From Phyllostachys edulis (taxonomy: Eukaryota > Streptophyta > Magnoliopsida > Poales > Poaceae): a DNA stretch of 64,000 nt. Of this stretch, positions 35,661 through 48,216 are shown piece after piece. A program made the translations under genes and the position numbers. A model generated the notes under the pieces. It was not told where the DNA came from, searched no databases, and worked only from the letters and a program-made list of their open reading frames with translations. The stretch's first letter is position 1; each line of letters begins with the position of its first letter. Where the stretch lies: NCBI GenBank assembly GCA_036346405.1, contig CM070566.1, positions 48,611,268-48,675,267 on the forward strand, read 5' to 3'.

Positions 35661-35670
35661 TTATTTATGT
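35661..35670 (+). promoter_or_regulatory. Putative TATA box of HIPP gene C
   Basis: TTATTTATGT lies 151 bp before the ATG. Similarity to the B and D promoters begins only at about 35462, so the distal promoter differs from theirs. Confidence 0.55.
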
Positions 35671-35811
35671 GCCGTTAAGCTCTCTCCCCTCTCTTCGCAC
35701 TACATTGCTATCCCCTCCCAATCTCTCCTCCCCTTCGGCCAAAGAGTTAAGAGGAATCTATCAGAAAAAATTAAGGCACCAGAAGGAGTTCGCTTTTCAC
35801 AGTGAGAGAGC

Positions 35812-37911
35812 ATGGCAGAGAAGGTGAGAGCTCTCTCTCTCTTTCTCTCTCTCTCACACACAACCACAAATTTGTAAGGGTTTCGAGGTTTATGGGTTAC
35901 TAGTATCCTTGTACTGCATGTCAATCGATCTCTTTTGTCCCCTAAAAAAATCCCTTTTAATTAATGACCCTCTCACACACATAAATTTTGGTTGTATTAA
36001 GCCTTATGGTTGTGTTGCTTTGAACTCTCTCTCTCTCTCACGCACACATAATTTGCAAGGTTTGTAAGTTTGATGATTGTGTTGCATGATCTCTCTCTTT
36101 AAAAGAACTGTCTATTAGGTAAATCTTTAAAAAATGTTTTGGCAGATCAGTTTTTTAGCAAATCTTTAAACGGATCGTGAATTCGTTAGTGTGATCGTTT
36201 CTAGAATTTACAAGAAAAAAAATGGGGAGAGCAAAGTATCTATACATATGGAGGAACACATGCTATGATGCTACATTCTACGTGTGATTTAATATAGAAC
36301 ATAGGTGCATAATTTACGAATCTTATAGTATGCTTTTTTTTCTTTTTGGAAGAACAGTTTTATAGGGTGCAAGAATAATTAGTATCAATCGACTTTGGAG
36401 TAGGTATGAATCTGTTTAGAAGGAGTGACTGCTTGAATTAAGCTGTTCAGAATTTTAACGAATTTTTCCAAGGCATGTCGCAGATCGTGTGGTTAATTTT
36501 GTTGGTGATGGACCTTTTTGCTTGCAGAAATAGAAAGCGCGCAAAAATTACAATATGCTTTTTGACACGCGTAAGCTTCCTGTTGCTTAATTTGTTACGC
36601 AAAGCCGTCTGTGCAAGCGGGCACGGAAAAAAAAATCTCGGCACCTTTTAAAATGGGGGCATATACGGTGAAAATCGTGTGTGAAAATTCCAAAAGTTTG
36701 ACACGTGCATTCTAGAACGTCACTTTAAAAAAAATAAAGGAGAAGGTGGTAGGGCCGGGTACTAAGGGCACTTCTAAACCTTGCTGCTAGAGGAGAGAGA
36801 AGGGTTAGAGGAGATTTTATTATCAAACACTCTAATAGTTTGTTTTTTAGTTTGTTACTAAAATTTATTTGTAAAATTGAGAGCTAAAACTAGGGGAGAG
36901 AGAGACAACCCACTAATTTCTTGGTCCTCTAAAAAAGTTTGATATTGCATTAGTATAAGCTTCTTCTCTTTCATCTGTCGCTTCCACCTCAAAAAAAAAA
37001 CAGACATAGCATAGGTAAATACTCCTTTCGGATAAATTTGCTTGTTGGGAGAACACTAAACACTCTCGTTTTGTGATTATGTTGTTTCATTTTGAGCTGC
37101 GAAAACTTTAAGTACGTTCGCTAATGCGGCTGTCAACACAGACCACCACGCTGATCGTAATGGTTGACCTTGACTGCCCGCGGTGTTACAGACAGATCCG
37201 CAAGGTCCTCTGCAAGCTCCAAGGTAAAAAAAAAGGAAAGAACTCGGTGCACATCTCAATTACTTGATCCTACGAAGAAATACACGCATGATTCATTGTC
37301 CAGTCCAAGATACGTACGCCTGCAAGGCTGCATATTGTAACTGCTTCCCTCCATGATTTCTTCCAGCTACCGCCGATCATGAGCGAATCAAGACCATCTC
37401 CTACGACGGCAAGGGCCAGACGATCTCCATCTCCGGACCTTTCGACCCGCTACAGCTATGCGCCAAGATCAGATGCATGGGAGGCAAGGTGATCAGGGAC
37501 ATCCAGATCAAGCAGCCTCAGCCGCCGCCGCCGCCGCCATGTCCATGTAACCGGGACATTGAGCGTCTGAATCTGCAAGTGGCGGATCTCCATGAACAAC
37601 AGCAGATTTGTGCAGATAAGAACAGGGACATCGAGCAAATGAAACCGGCAATAGAGGCTCTCCAGGGACAACAGCGGATTTGCGAAGACCGGAACCGGGA
37701 CGTTGAGGAGCTGAAATCGAATGTGGGGGAGCTCAAGGAAAAGGTGCGGATCATTGAAGGCCGACCAAACCAGCTGAACGTCATGTATATCCCGTCGTCC
37801 CGGTGCGGGTGCAACACGGTGCCCCGCTACCCTGGCGCCCCTTACTGTGGCTGCTACAGGGACTGCCAGTTCTTCAGAGAGGACACATCGACTGGCTGCA
37901 GCGTCATGTGA
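35812..37911 (+). CDS. HIPP gene C: HMA domain, three 24-residue coiled-coil repeats, CaaX tail
   Basis: Predicted three-exon gene, 212 aa: 35812-35823, 37142-37223 and 37367-37911, with GT/AG borders and an open frame. Nearly identical to gene B: HMA loop DLDCPRC, PPPPPPCPC, three 24-residue repeats (DNA 37549-37764), Cys-rich tail and CSVM. Differences from B include PSSRCGC for PSSGCWC and one Glu codon fewer before DTSTGC. Intron 1 is 1318 bp and lacks both the 56-bp insertion and the exon-2 remnant seen in B. As in B, a membrane-anchored metal- or partner-binding role is inferred from family and motifs. Confidence 0.8.
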
Positions 37912-39305
37912 TTCTGCCCTGTTTCTCTCTTTGGAGTTCAGTATTTATATGTGTATACGTCCATTGGAGTTCAGCAACTCCTGCACAGTAGAATGCAATG
38001 GGCACGGATATATATCATATCAGATGGGATTTTCAAATCTCGAATCCTCTATGAAAAACACTGTGTTATTCTCTGGATCAGTAGATAGTACTCATAGATA
38101 CATTACTGAATCATTTCATACATAGCGAGACCGAACCATTCATTAATTTAACACAACCGAGTTTACATAGACTGCATCGGGTTAAGTTTACAATAAAGGC
38201 CGAACAGGCCAAATGATTACATCACAAAAGTAGCGGAAGCAAAGGGGTAGTGCACATCTCTTCACGCACAAACGATGGGGTTGCCGTGTACGACCGATAT
38301 TACCTAAGGACTTGGATAATATTAGTTGTACAAAATACCAACGGAGTCGCCTAGACCGGAGGAGACCTAGACTAAAAGAACTAAACTACTCTTCATCGCC
38401 TTCTTAGCCTTCAACGCCCTGGATCCCCATAGTATGCATAATGTCCTAGATCTATGTGTTCAAGGGTTTGGAGAAGAGCGAGAATGAGCACAACTTCAAA
38501 GCTAGCGAGCCAACACACAAGAAGCAATAATATACATGCAATGCTTAACAAGGATGACTCAGTTCTTTTATTTGCTAAAGCAATGTTTTCAATTACCAAT
38601 ATTAGTAATTCTTATTACTTAGCATTTTAACCAAATTGCATTTTATTAAAGAAAATAATTATGCAATATTAATAACAGCAGAGGCTACCTCCACCTTATG
38701 CTTAATTCGATTGTGGTTACCTCCACCTATTAACAACACTGGGGTTCATTTCCCCAAAAAAATCCAAATCAGGGTCACATTGGCTGGCACATTTTTATTC
38801 CACCTACAAAGTTTTATAAATAGAACTAACTCTAGTAAGTTCTCATATCCGTCTTTGATTGTAGACATGGCTGCTCGAACAGTTTATTACTCTGCAGAGG
38901 TTGTACATTTTACCCATAAAAGATAATCATCTTGATATGTACACACATTTTTGTAGACATGTGAATCAAGGAGAGATCATCACAAAGGCTTTTACAGCAA
39001 CCATTCGGTTGGCACAGATGTAACTCTGTAAATAGTGTATATATTGCTCATCATATATGGATCCTGATTAAGAACGCATCAACAGTTTAATACAAAAGTT
39101 ACAGCCCTCAATGCAGAGGTTAATATCATAATCCAGCCCTTGATCGAAACCATTTGACATTTGCTAATATAGAAAGCGGCATCTGCATTTCATTCTTGAA
39201 GAAGGCCAAAACCGGAGTCCTTAATAAGAGCATTAGGAACTAAAGTACACAGCTTGCATAACTCAATTTGGGTAGCTATAGATTTTGCCAAGTGAATGGT
39301 ATACC
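37912..39305 (+). repeat. 3' flank of gene C, duplicate of 18434-19837
   Basis: Nearly identical to the region downstream of gene B, including the LTR relic and the start of the common 3' flank. No gene. Confidence 0.85.
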
Positions 39306-42300
39306 TGTTATGAATATTATGTGTATGTATTCAGAGGCCCAGTAGGCAATATATATAGGATGTACAAAAGGTGTATGCCATATATAGATAAAACAGTACA
39401 AAAGGTAGATAAGGAAATACAAAAAGATTCCTATCTCTAACATATCTCTAACACTCCTATCAAATGCAAGGCGTATGCAATAGCATTGCATTTAAAAAGG
39501 GTTGACACTAAACTAGGGACAATCCAAAATCCGAGTCTTGATAATGTCGTCAGTAGCATGCGGTTCTTGGAAAATATATCGATAAAAGATCTCCTCCCAT
39601 CCGGTCGTATGCGACGACCCATAAAGCAAAGGTGCAGAGCAAAGTCGACCATGACAACATGACAAAGAAGATGATGAAACCGACAAAAATAAAGAAAACT
39701 GTCAAATCAAGCCGAATAGGAATAGATAGAAGCATGGCGGCGCAAATCGAAGCCCAAAACGGCGGCGACGCAGTGGACAAGAAAAGCAATAGAGACGCAG
39801 TACAGAAAAAGTGCAATAGAGGTGCAGTGCACAAGAAGCGCGTTAAAGACGCGGTACACAAGAAGCGCATTAAAGACGCAGTGCACAAGAAGCACGACGA
39901 CCTTAAAAGCTTGGGGCGATAGATCTGCAGCAGCTCAAAGAAAAGAGCAGCGGCTGTTGCCATGTAAAGAAAATTCCTATGCTTCTATGACTGACAATAA
40001 GTTTATGGACTCGCATGGCTTAGACGAACTCACAGATAAAGAGTTACAGACTTGGATGAACGCAGCGGAAGAAAATGACACAAAGAAAGAAAAGCCTAAG
40101 GATAACTAGCAGCAGAATAGCAGCACCAGAAGACTCATCTCCTCGTCTAACCAGCAAGCACCAGTGCAGCACACCCAACAAAGCAGGTGGCATAGGCCAA
40201 GCACGCACAGACGATCCAAACACGCGCAACTAGCACACACCGAAATCTGAGTCTTGAAGAACTCCACCGACAGCAAGAATAGCTAGCAGTAGGCCCATCC
40301 TCCAAGAGCACATAACAAAGCAGCAAGACTCCTCTAGCAATAATAGCTAGCAGGACTCCTCCCATCTGAACCAAAAGCCATCTCTCCTCAACCGCTCGTA
40401 CATCGAAACCAAAAGAGCCAAAAAGCCATCTCTCCTCAGCAGGAGTGCAGAGAGGCAGCGACGGCGGCTGGTCGAGAGGAAAGCCAAGAAGAAGAAGGCA
40501 GATCCATCATTCGCAGAGGGAGGGTGTAGGAGCCGAGCACAGCATCAGGACGAAACCGGCGAGGAAGAGCTCGACCTGGGGTGACAACTCGGGAAGAGAG
40601 CACGGCAAATGACGGCCAAGATTACAAATCGAGGCATCGGTGAAAGGAGACGCGACACATTCTGATCGAGGCAACAGACAAATTGTAAGATCGAGGAGGC
40701 CGACTAGAGAGGGATGAATAGGCGTTTTAAAAATCTTTTGGCTAAAACCGATTTCTAATGCAGAAGCTAATACAAATACGGTTTTGCACAATTAAAGCCT
40801 AAATCAACTAGGTTCACCTACGTGCACCAACAATACAAGTCTATTGATAAAGATAGCAATTAAACAAAGACTTGTAAGCTATTCAATTTAATCAATGTAA
40901 ATAGCACAAAGCTAGGCAAGCATTCATCCACAATGAATAAGCAATTTAATACAAGGAATATAAATTGCACAATGTAAAGTACAAGAATGCAAACCGCAAT
41001 TTGATACGGCGATGTTTTACCGTGGTGTTCAGAGACTTGCCGGTCTCCCCTAATCCACGTTGAGGCAAGCCCAAACCAATTGGACCGGCTCCACGAATTG
41101 AGCACCCACCTCCGAGGTAAGTCCAACTACTTGGACTGGTTCCAAACCGAACCAACACCTCGCTCCACTAGGGTTGCTCTTTCCTCCACTCCAGAGATGG
41201 CGAGCACCATACCACTCACAAACCGCCCAGGTCTTCTCACAATCTCCTTTGAGAAGCTCACCGGCGCACGACGCCTCCACGCCGTCTAGGTGTCAGCAAA
41301 CACCAAGAGTAACAAGTCTCCAACTTTCATTTGAACTAATCAAATGTCTAAACTCAAGTGGATACACAATCCACTACCTAATACAACACATGCACTAGGG
41401 TTTGCCTCTCAAAGCTCACTAAGTGCAACACATGCACAAATGAGAGTAGAGGGCTTGCTCTTTGCTCAATGAACTGTCTAGGGGCACCAACTTCCTTCCC
41501 ACACACGGCCAAGGTGGGTATTTATAGCCCACACACAAAAACTAGCCGTTGTGAAAAAGTCTACTGAAAAATCAGCACATGCGGTACAACCGCCAACTAA
41601 GTTGCGGTATGACCGCACCTCCTCCAACGGTTATAAAACTAGCCGTTATAACACGGTCTTGTACGATCGCTAACTAACATGCGGTACTACCGCTTGGTTT
41701 GGTTGTACCGCTCAAGGAGCGTGGTACTACCGATTCTCAAAGGAGTCGCCAACCAAAATGCACCGCATCTTGTTTTAATTGAATCGCCAACTCGAAATCA
41801 AAACAACCGATAAAGCGGTCATACCGAACCAAAATCCGGTCGAATCAGAATACGTCGAACCGCCCATAACACGCTTCGGTACAATCGATATCCCTAAGAA
41901 AACAACAGTTTGCATCCAAACCAAATTCAATTGCAAAACACATTTGAAAATTAACAAGTGATGCAAACAAGGATTCAAAGGCAAGATTCTCAACAAGTTG
42001 CAAAACACATTTGCCATCTTTTAGAATCATACCACAAATTGCACTCCGCTTCAACTCAGTTTGCAAAACACATTTGCCACCAAATTGACGCGTGATGCAA
42101 GCAGGATTTACGTGATTCTCAACAAGTTGCAAAACACATTTGTCAACTTATAGAATCACACTACAAGGAATAAGGTACACGGACTTACACCGCTTACAAA
42201 ACATATTCGCAAACCAAAGTCACATGTTTGCAAGGATTATCCACGAGCCACAACTATTTGCAAAACACATTCGCAAATTTTGGCAACATGTTAAGGTGAG

Positions 42301-43161
42301 CTAGAGCAAACACAATGAGCTATCAACACATGACTAACTCAAGCTACTAGTCAAGACCCTCTTAATAGTACGGCAACCTATACTAGCAATCTGGTCTTCA
42401 ACCAAACACCAAGACTGGTAAAAGACTAGGAACACATCCTTAGCCCTAGCTAGTCATACCTTTGCCTTGCACAACCACTTGAAGCTTGATGACAGACATC
42501 TTCAATTCATGTCCGGGTCATTGACTTGAAATGCATCAACCCATGATGCATCCTTCACTTGACCTCCATCAACACATGATGGGTCTCCTTGACTTGATGA
42601 TCAACTCATGATCATCTCCTCTTCTTGAACATCATCGACACCACGATGATTCCTTTTCTTGATATGCATCAACACATGATGCATTCTTCACTCGATCTCC
42701 ATCAACACATGATGGACCTTCTCTTTACTTGATGATCAACTCATGATCATCTCTTCTTCTAGAACTTGACATGCAACACATGATGCATCCTTTACTTCAA
42801 GCTCTTCATCTTCAATATCATCAACACATGATGATCTTCTCTACTTCGGGATCTTGACTTGATGCTCATCAACACATAATGACATCCTTCATCCCGAACC
42901 TTGACTTGATGACCATCAACACATGATGTCATCCAAAGTCTTCAACCACATGGAACTCAACCTATTCATCCAACTCAAAGAAAGAGTTAGTTCCACAATA
43001 TGATTATCATTATACCACACCATACCATTAACTTATAATGGTGGGACAAGATATCACAATCTTTCCCTCTTTGGTAATTAATGATAATCACTTCAATAAC
43101 AAATAAGTGAATGTAGATTTGCATGAGTATATAAGCACTACACAAGTTGTATATACTCATA

Positions 43162-43257
<96 letters not shown>

Positions 43258-43709
43258 TTATATATACTCAAAGGATATATGAGCACACATGTCTCATATA
43301 CACACATGAATATATTAACTACACAAGTTATATATATTCAAGGATATGTGAGTACACATGGATCTGCATAAGTTATACTCACATATAAGTATATTTAGAC
43401 TACACAAGTCTTATATACTCACATAAATATATTAACTACACAAGTTAAATATATTCAAGGATATATGAACTACACAAGTCTCATATACTCATATGAATAT
43501 ATTAACTACGCAAGTTAAATATATTCAAAGGATATGTTTCAAAGTAAAGATCCCAAATATATGTGAAAACAGGAATATGGATCAATACTAATGAAACCTC
43601 AAAATATAGAATGAACTCTCCCTACATGTGTGCATACACGAATGTGTAATGGAAACATATGCACATATTCAAGATAACCTTTTGGTGGAGTTCAACCTAT
43701 ATTTTGGAT
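39306..43709 (-). mobile_element. Truncated copy of the short-LTR retrotransposon and its nested insert
   Basis: 39306-39442 is the 3' LTR copy. The rest follows 19975-27162, except that the PIF-like element (22133-25022) is absent. The copy stops at 43709 in the middle of the nested insert; its 5' LTR and primer site are missing. Confidence 0.88.
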
Positions 43710-44197
43710 ACTGAGGGTTATTGATGCCAGTTCTTTGTGCTTGGTTGGCTTACATGGGATGTGGTTCGGATGAGGGAAAACATCAGTCTGTACACATACA
43801 AATTTTTGTACATGTAACTAATCTTATGGTATGTTCCTATATGGTATTTTGCTTTTGAAAGCTGCAATTAACTTTTTAGATTTGTAAAGGTTAGGCTAAT
43901 TTGTAAAGCTACAATTAACATATAAATTTCTGGAATTTTTACCTAGCCTGTGCTTCTGATCATTAATTATTTATTAATTGGTGTGTATTCTATTCCAAAA
44001 CAAGACCAAGTGAGTCAAAAACTACTACAACACCTCTTCACCTGTCTCTCGCCATTCATTTCACCTTGTATGTGTAACCGTGTTTACGCTGGTCAAGTTC
44101 TCCTCCTTACGTCCCTGTCACGCCCTACCATCTCATTCTGATCTCTTCTCTATAAAGTCTCCAAGCAAAGGGCTACTTGTGTCTTTAAAACCGGCTT

Positions 44198-44283
<86 letters not shown>

Positions 44284-44602
44284 CGTCTGTTTGCACTCTC
44301 GGGAGTATGTACTTCTACTTCAATATACCACTTAAACACACATATTATACTTCTTTATCATTTCCGAATACTTAAATACTAATTATAAGATACTCCAATA
44401 CGACTTAATTGAAAACTTTTCATTGGAGTCCTTTGTTTTTGCTATATACCCTTTTTCATATATAAAAGAAGTATATACACAAATTTTTCTCTAAAAGTTA
44501 AATTTAATGAAAATTTTCATAGAACTCACTTTGGGGTATCTTATAATTATTATTAGAGTATGCTCAAATTGATAAAGAGGTATCATCATATCATACCATT
44601 TT

Positions 44603-44642
<40 letters not shown>

Positions 44643-45524
44643 GGTATGGTACTCTGAGCACGTACTCCCTCTCTCATATACCACTTAAATCGTGTGATAA
44701 TACCTCTTTATCTGTTTGAGCATACTCCAATAATAATTATAAGATACTCCAAAGTAAGTTCCATGAAAAATTTCATCAAAGTTCACTTTTTATAGCAAAA
44801 TTTGTGTATGTACTTCTTTTATATATGAAAAAGGTATATAGCAAAAAAACAAAGGACTCCAATGAAAAAATTTCAATCAAGTCGTATTGGAGTATCTTCT
44901 AAGTGGTATATAAGTATACTGAAAGTGATAAAAAAGTATAATATATGAGTTTAAGTGGTATATTGGAAGTGGGAGTACATACTCCCAGGAGTACGAAACG
45001 GGCGTCATATATATATATATATATATATTGTTCGTAGTCTCTCAGCCACTTTCGGGGGGTCGTGAGGAGGATGAGACAGCAGCCACATGCAACTTCATCG
45101 AGCCTGTAAGTTTAAAAAGTATGACTGCCAGGAGAGCGCGTGAACATACAATTACCTAGATGTCAACGATAAGTAATTAGACTTGACATCAAGAAATGGT
45201 TGATTACTGATATATGAAGCCACTTCCTAATCGGAGTACCTGCGTATCCATGCCACCGTCTTTAAAAACTTTTTCAAGCAGTGAGCTGTCCCCATCCAAT
45301 TAGCTGCCCCGGCCTAGCTAGTCCCCAGAGCTGCGAATATGATTCCGTGAGAACTGCAGCGTACGTGAATATGATTCGCGAGAGCGAGAGCAGTGTACCA
45401 TGCTCGCTTTTCTGCTTCGTTTTCGCACATGAAAACAACATATCGAATCAGACCGTACATACATCCCCAAGCGATTGCTGCCAGCTAGCACGTCCGAAAT
45501 AATAGGCTGCAGCTGTTGCCGCGT
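43704..45524 (+). repeat. Upstream block of gene D, duplicate of 13893-15630
   Basis: Begins abruptly at the breakpoint TTGGAT. It contains (TA)n tracts at 44204-44281, 44605-44641 and 45008-45029 with Micron-like segments between them, one inverted relative to the other. The arrangement of these segments differs from that upstream of gene B. No gene. Confidence 0.8.
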
Positions 45525-45534
45525 TTATTTATGT
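45525..45534 (+). promoter_or_regulatory. Putative TATA box of HIPP gene D
   Basis: TTATTTATGT lies 147 bp before the ATG. Confidence 0.55.
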
Positions 45535-45671
45535 GGCATTAAGCTCTCTCTCCCCTCTTGGCACTACACTCCTATCCCCTCTCAATCTCTCCTCCCCTTC
45601 GGCCAAAGAGTTAGGATAGATATCAGATAAAATTAAGGCACCAAAAGGAGTCCGCTTTTCACAGAGAGAGC

Positions 45672-47785
45672 ATGGCAGAGAAGGTGAGAGCGCTCTCTCT
45701 CTTTCTCTCTCTCTCACACACAAACACAAATTTGTAAGGGTTTCGAGGTTTATGGTTACTAGTATCCTTGTACTGCATATCAATCGATCTCTTTTGTCCC
45801 CTAAAAAAATCTCATTTAATTAATGGGCGCACATAAATTTTGGTTGTATTAAGCCTTATGGTTGTGTTGCTTTGAACTCTTTCTCTCTCCCTCTCACGCA
45901 CACATAATTTGCAAGGTTTGTAAGTTTGATGATTGTGTTGCATGATCTCTCTCTTTAAAAGGACTGTCTATTAGGCAAATCTTTAAAAAAAGTTTTGGCA
46001 GATCAGTTTTTTAGCAAATCTTTAAACGGATCGTGAATTCATGAGTGCGATCGTTTCTAGAATTTACAAGAAAAAAATGGGGAGAGCAAAGAATGTATAC
46101 ATAGGGAGGAACACATGCTATGATGCTACATTCTACGTGTGATTTAATATAGAACATAGGTGCATAATTTACAAATCTTATAGTATGCTCTTTTTTTCTT
46201 TCTTTTTGGAAGATCAGTTTTATAGGGTGCAAGAATAATTAGTATCAATCGACTTTGGAGTAGGTATGAATCTGTTTAGAACGAGTGACTGCTTGAATTA
46301 AGCTGTTCAGAATTTTAACGAATTTTTCCAAGGCAAGTCGCAGATCATGTGGTTTTGTTGGTGATGGACCTTTTTGCTTGCAGAAAAAGAAAGCGCGCAA
46401 AAATTACAATATGCTTTTTGACACGCGTAAGCTTCCTGTTGCTTAATTTGTTACGCAAACCCGTCTGTGCAAGCGGGCACGGAAAAAAAAATCTCGGCAA
46501 CTTTTAAAATGGGGGCATATACGGTGAAAATTCCAAAAGTTTGACACGTGCATTTTAGAACGTCACTTTTTTAAAAATAAAATAAAATAAGAAGGTGGTA
46601 GGACCGGGTACTAAGGGCACTTCTAAACCCTGCTGCTAGAGGAGAGAGAAGGGTTAGAGGGGATTTTATTATCAAACACTCTAATAGTTCGTTTTTTTAG
46701 CTTGTTACTAAAATTTATTTGTAAAATTGAGAGCTAAAACTAGGTGAGAGAGAGACAACCCACTAATTTCTTGGTCCTCTAAACAAAGTTTGATATTGCA
46801 TTAGTATAAGCTTCTTCTCTTTCATCTCTCGCTTCCACCTCATAAAAAAAAACTGACATAGCATAGGTAAATACTCCTTTCGGATAAATTTGCTTGTTGG
46901 GAGAACACTAAACACTCTCGTTTTGTGATATCTCCGGTCACTGATTATGCTGTTTCATTTTGAGCTGCGAAAACTTTAAGTACGTTCGCTAATGCGGCTG
47001 TCAACACAGACCACCACGCTGATCGTAATGGTTGACCTTGATTGCCCGCGGTGTTACAGACAGATCCGCAAGGTCCTTTGCAAGCTCCAAGGTAATAAAA
47101 AAAAAGGAAAGAACTCGGTGCACATCTCAATTACTTGATCCTACGAAGAAATACACGCATGATTCATTGTCCAGTCCAAGATACGTACGCCTGCAAGGCT
47201 GCATATTGTAACTGCTTCCCTCCATGATTTCTTCCAGCTACCGCCGATCATGAGCGAATCAAGACCATCTCCTACGACGGCAAGGGCCAGACGATCTCCA
47301 TCTCCGGACCTTTCGACCCGCTACAGCTATGCGCCAAGATCAGATGCATGGGAGGCAAGGTGATCAGGGACATCCAGATCAAGCAGCCGCCGCCGCTTTC
47401 GCCGCCGCCATGTCCATGTAACCGGGACATTGAGCGTCTGAATCTGCAAGTGGCGGATCTCCAGGAACAACAGCAGATTTGTGCAGATAAGAACAGGGAC
47501 ATCGAGCATATGAAACCGGCAATAGAGGCTCTCCAGGGACAACAGCGGATTTGCGAAGACCGGAACCGGGACGTTGAGGATCTGAAATCGAATGTGGGGG
47601 AGCTCAAGGAAAAGGTGCGGATCATTGAAGGCCGACCAAACCATCTGAACGTCATGTATATCCCGTCGTCCGGGTGCGGGTGCAACACGGTGCACCGCTA
47701 CCCTGGCGACCCTTACTGTGGCTGCTACAGGGACCGCCAGTTCTTCAGAGAGGAGGACACATCGACTGGCTGCAGCGTCATGTGA
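45672..47785 (+). CDS. HIPP gene D: HMA domain, three 24-residue coiled-coil repeats, CaaX tail
   Basis: Predicted three-exon gene, 213 aa: 45672-45683, 47010-47091 and 47238-47785, with GT/AG borders and an open frame. It has the same layout as B and C: loop DLDCPRC, Pro-rich linker (here PPPLSPPPCPC), three 24-residue repeats (DNA 47420-47635), Cys-rich tail, CSVM. Tail changes are CNTVHRYPGDPYCG and YRDRQFF, so one Cys conserved in A, B and C is Arg here. Intron 1 is 1326 bp with a (TC)n tract just after the donor. Role as for B and C. Whether the lost Cys matters is unknown. Confidence 0.8.
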
Positions 47786-48216
47786 TTCTTCCCTGTTTCT
47801 CTCTTTGGAGTTCAGTATTTATATGTGTATACGTCCATTGGAGTTCAGCAACTCCTGCACAGGTAGAATGGAATGGACATGGATATATATCGTCAGCTTG
47901 AGCTCGAGAGTAATTTTGTGCAGGTTTGTTTGTGCAGCATGTTCATTGTCATGCAGCTCCCGCTCGGAGTGGAACACCTCCTTATGTTGTCAACACTGTG
48001 ATACTAGCATAATAATACAGTAATGTGATGAGTCTACGAGACAGGCAGAATCAGGTTCTGCTGCAATCAAATCATAAAATAAAAGGGATGATGCTTGTGG
48101 AAAATATTCTCTCCTGGTCACTACCAAGCTAATAGATGAAGCATCTACATAGCTTGAGTACTATAGTTTGAGCAACCCGAGTGCCAAGTGCCAGCATCTA
48201 TTCCTGACATGTGCCA
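47786..48216 (+). repeat. 3' UTR and common 3' flank of gene D
   Basis: 47786-47860 matches the B and C 3' region; 48022-48100 matches 8463-8530 after gene A; 48117-48216 matches 10243-10333. This supports a shared ancestral unit for all four genes. Confidence 0.7.
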
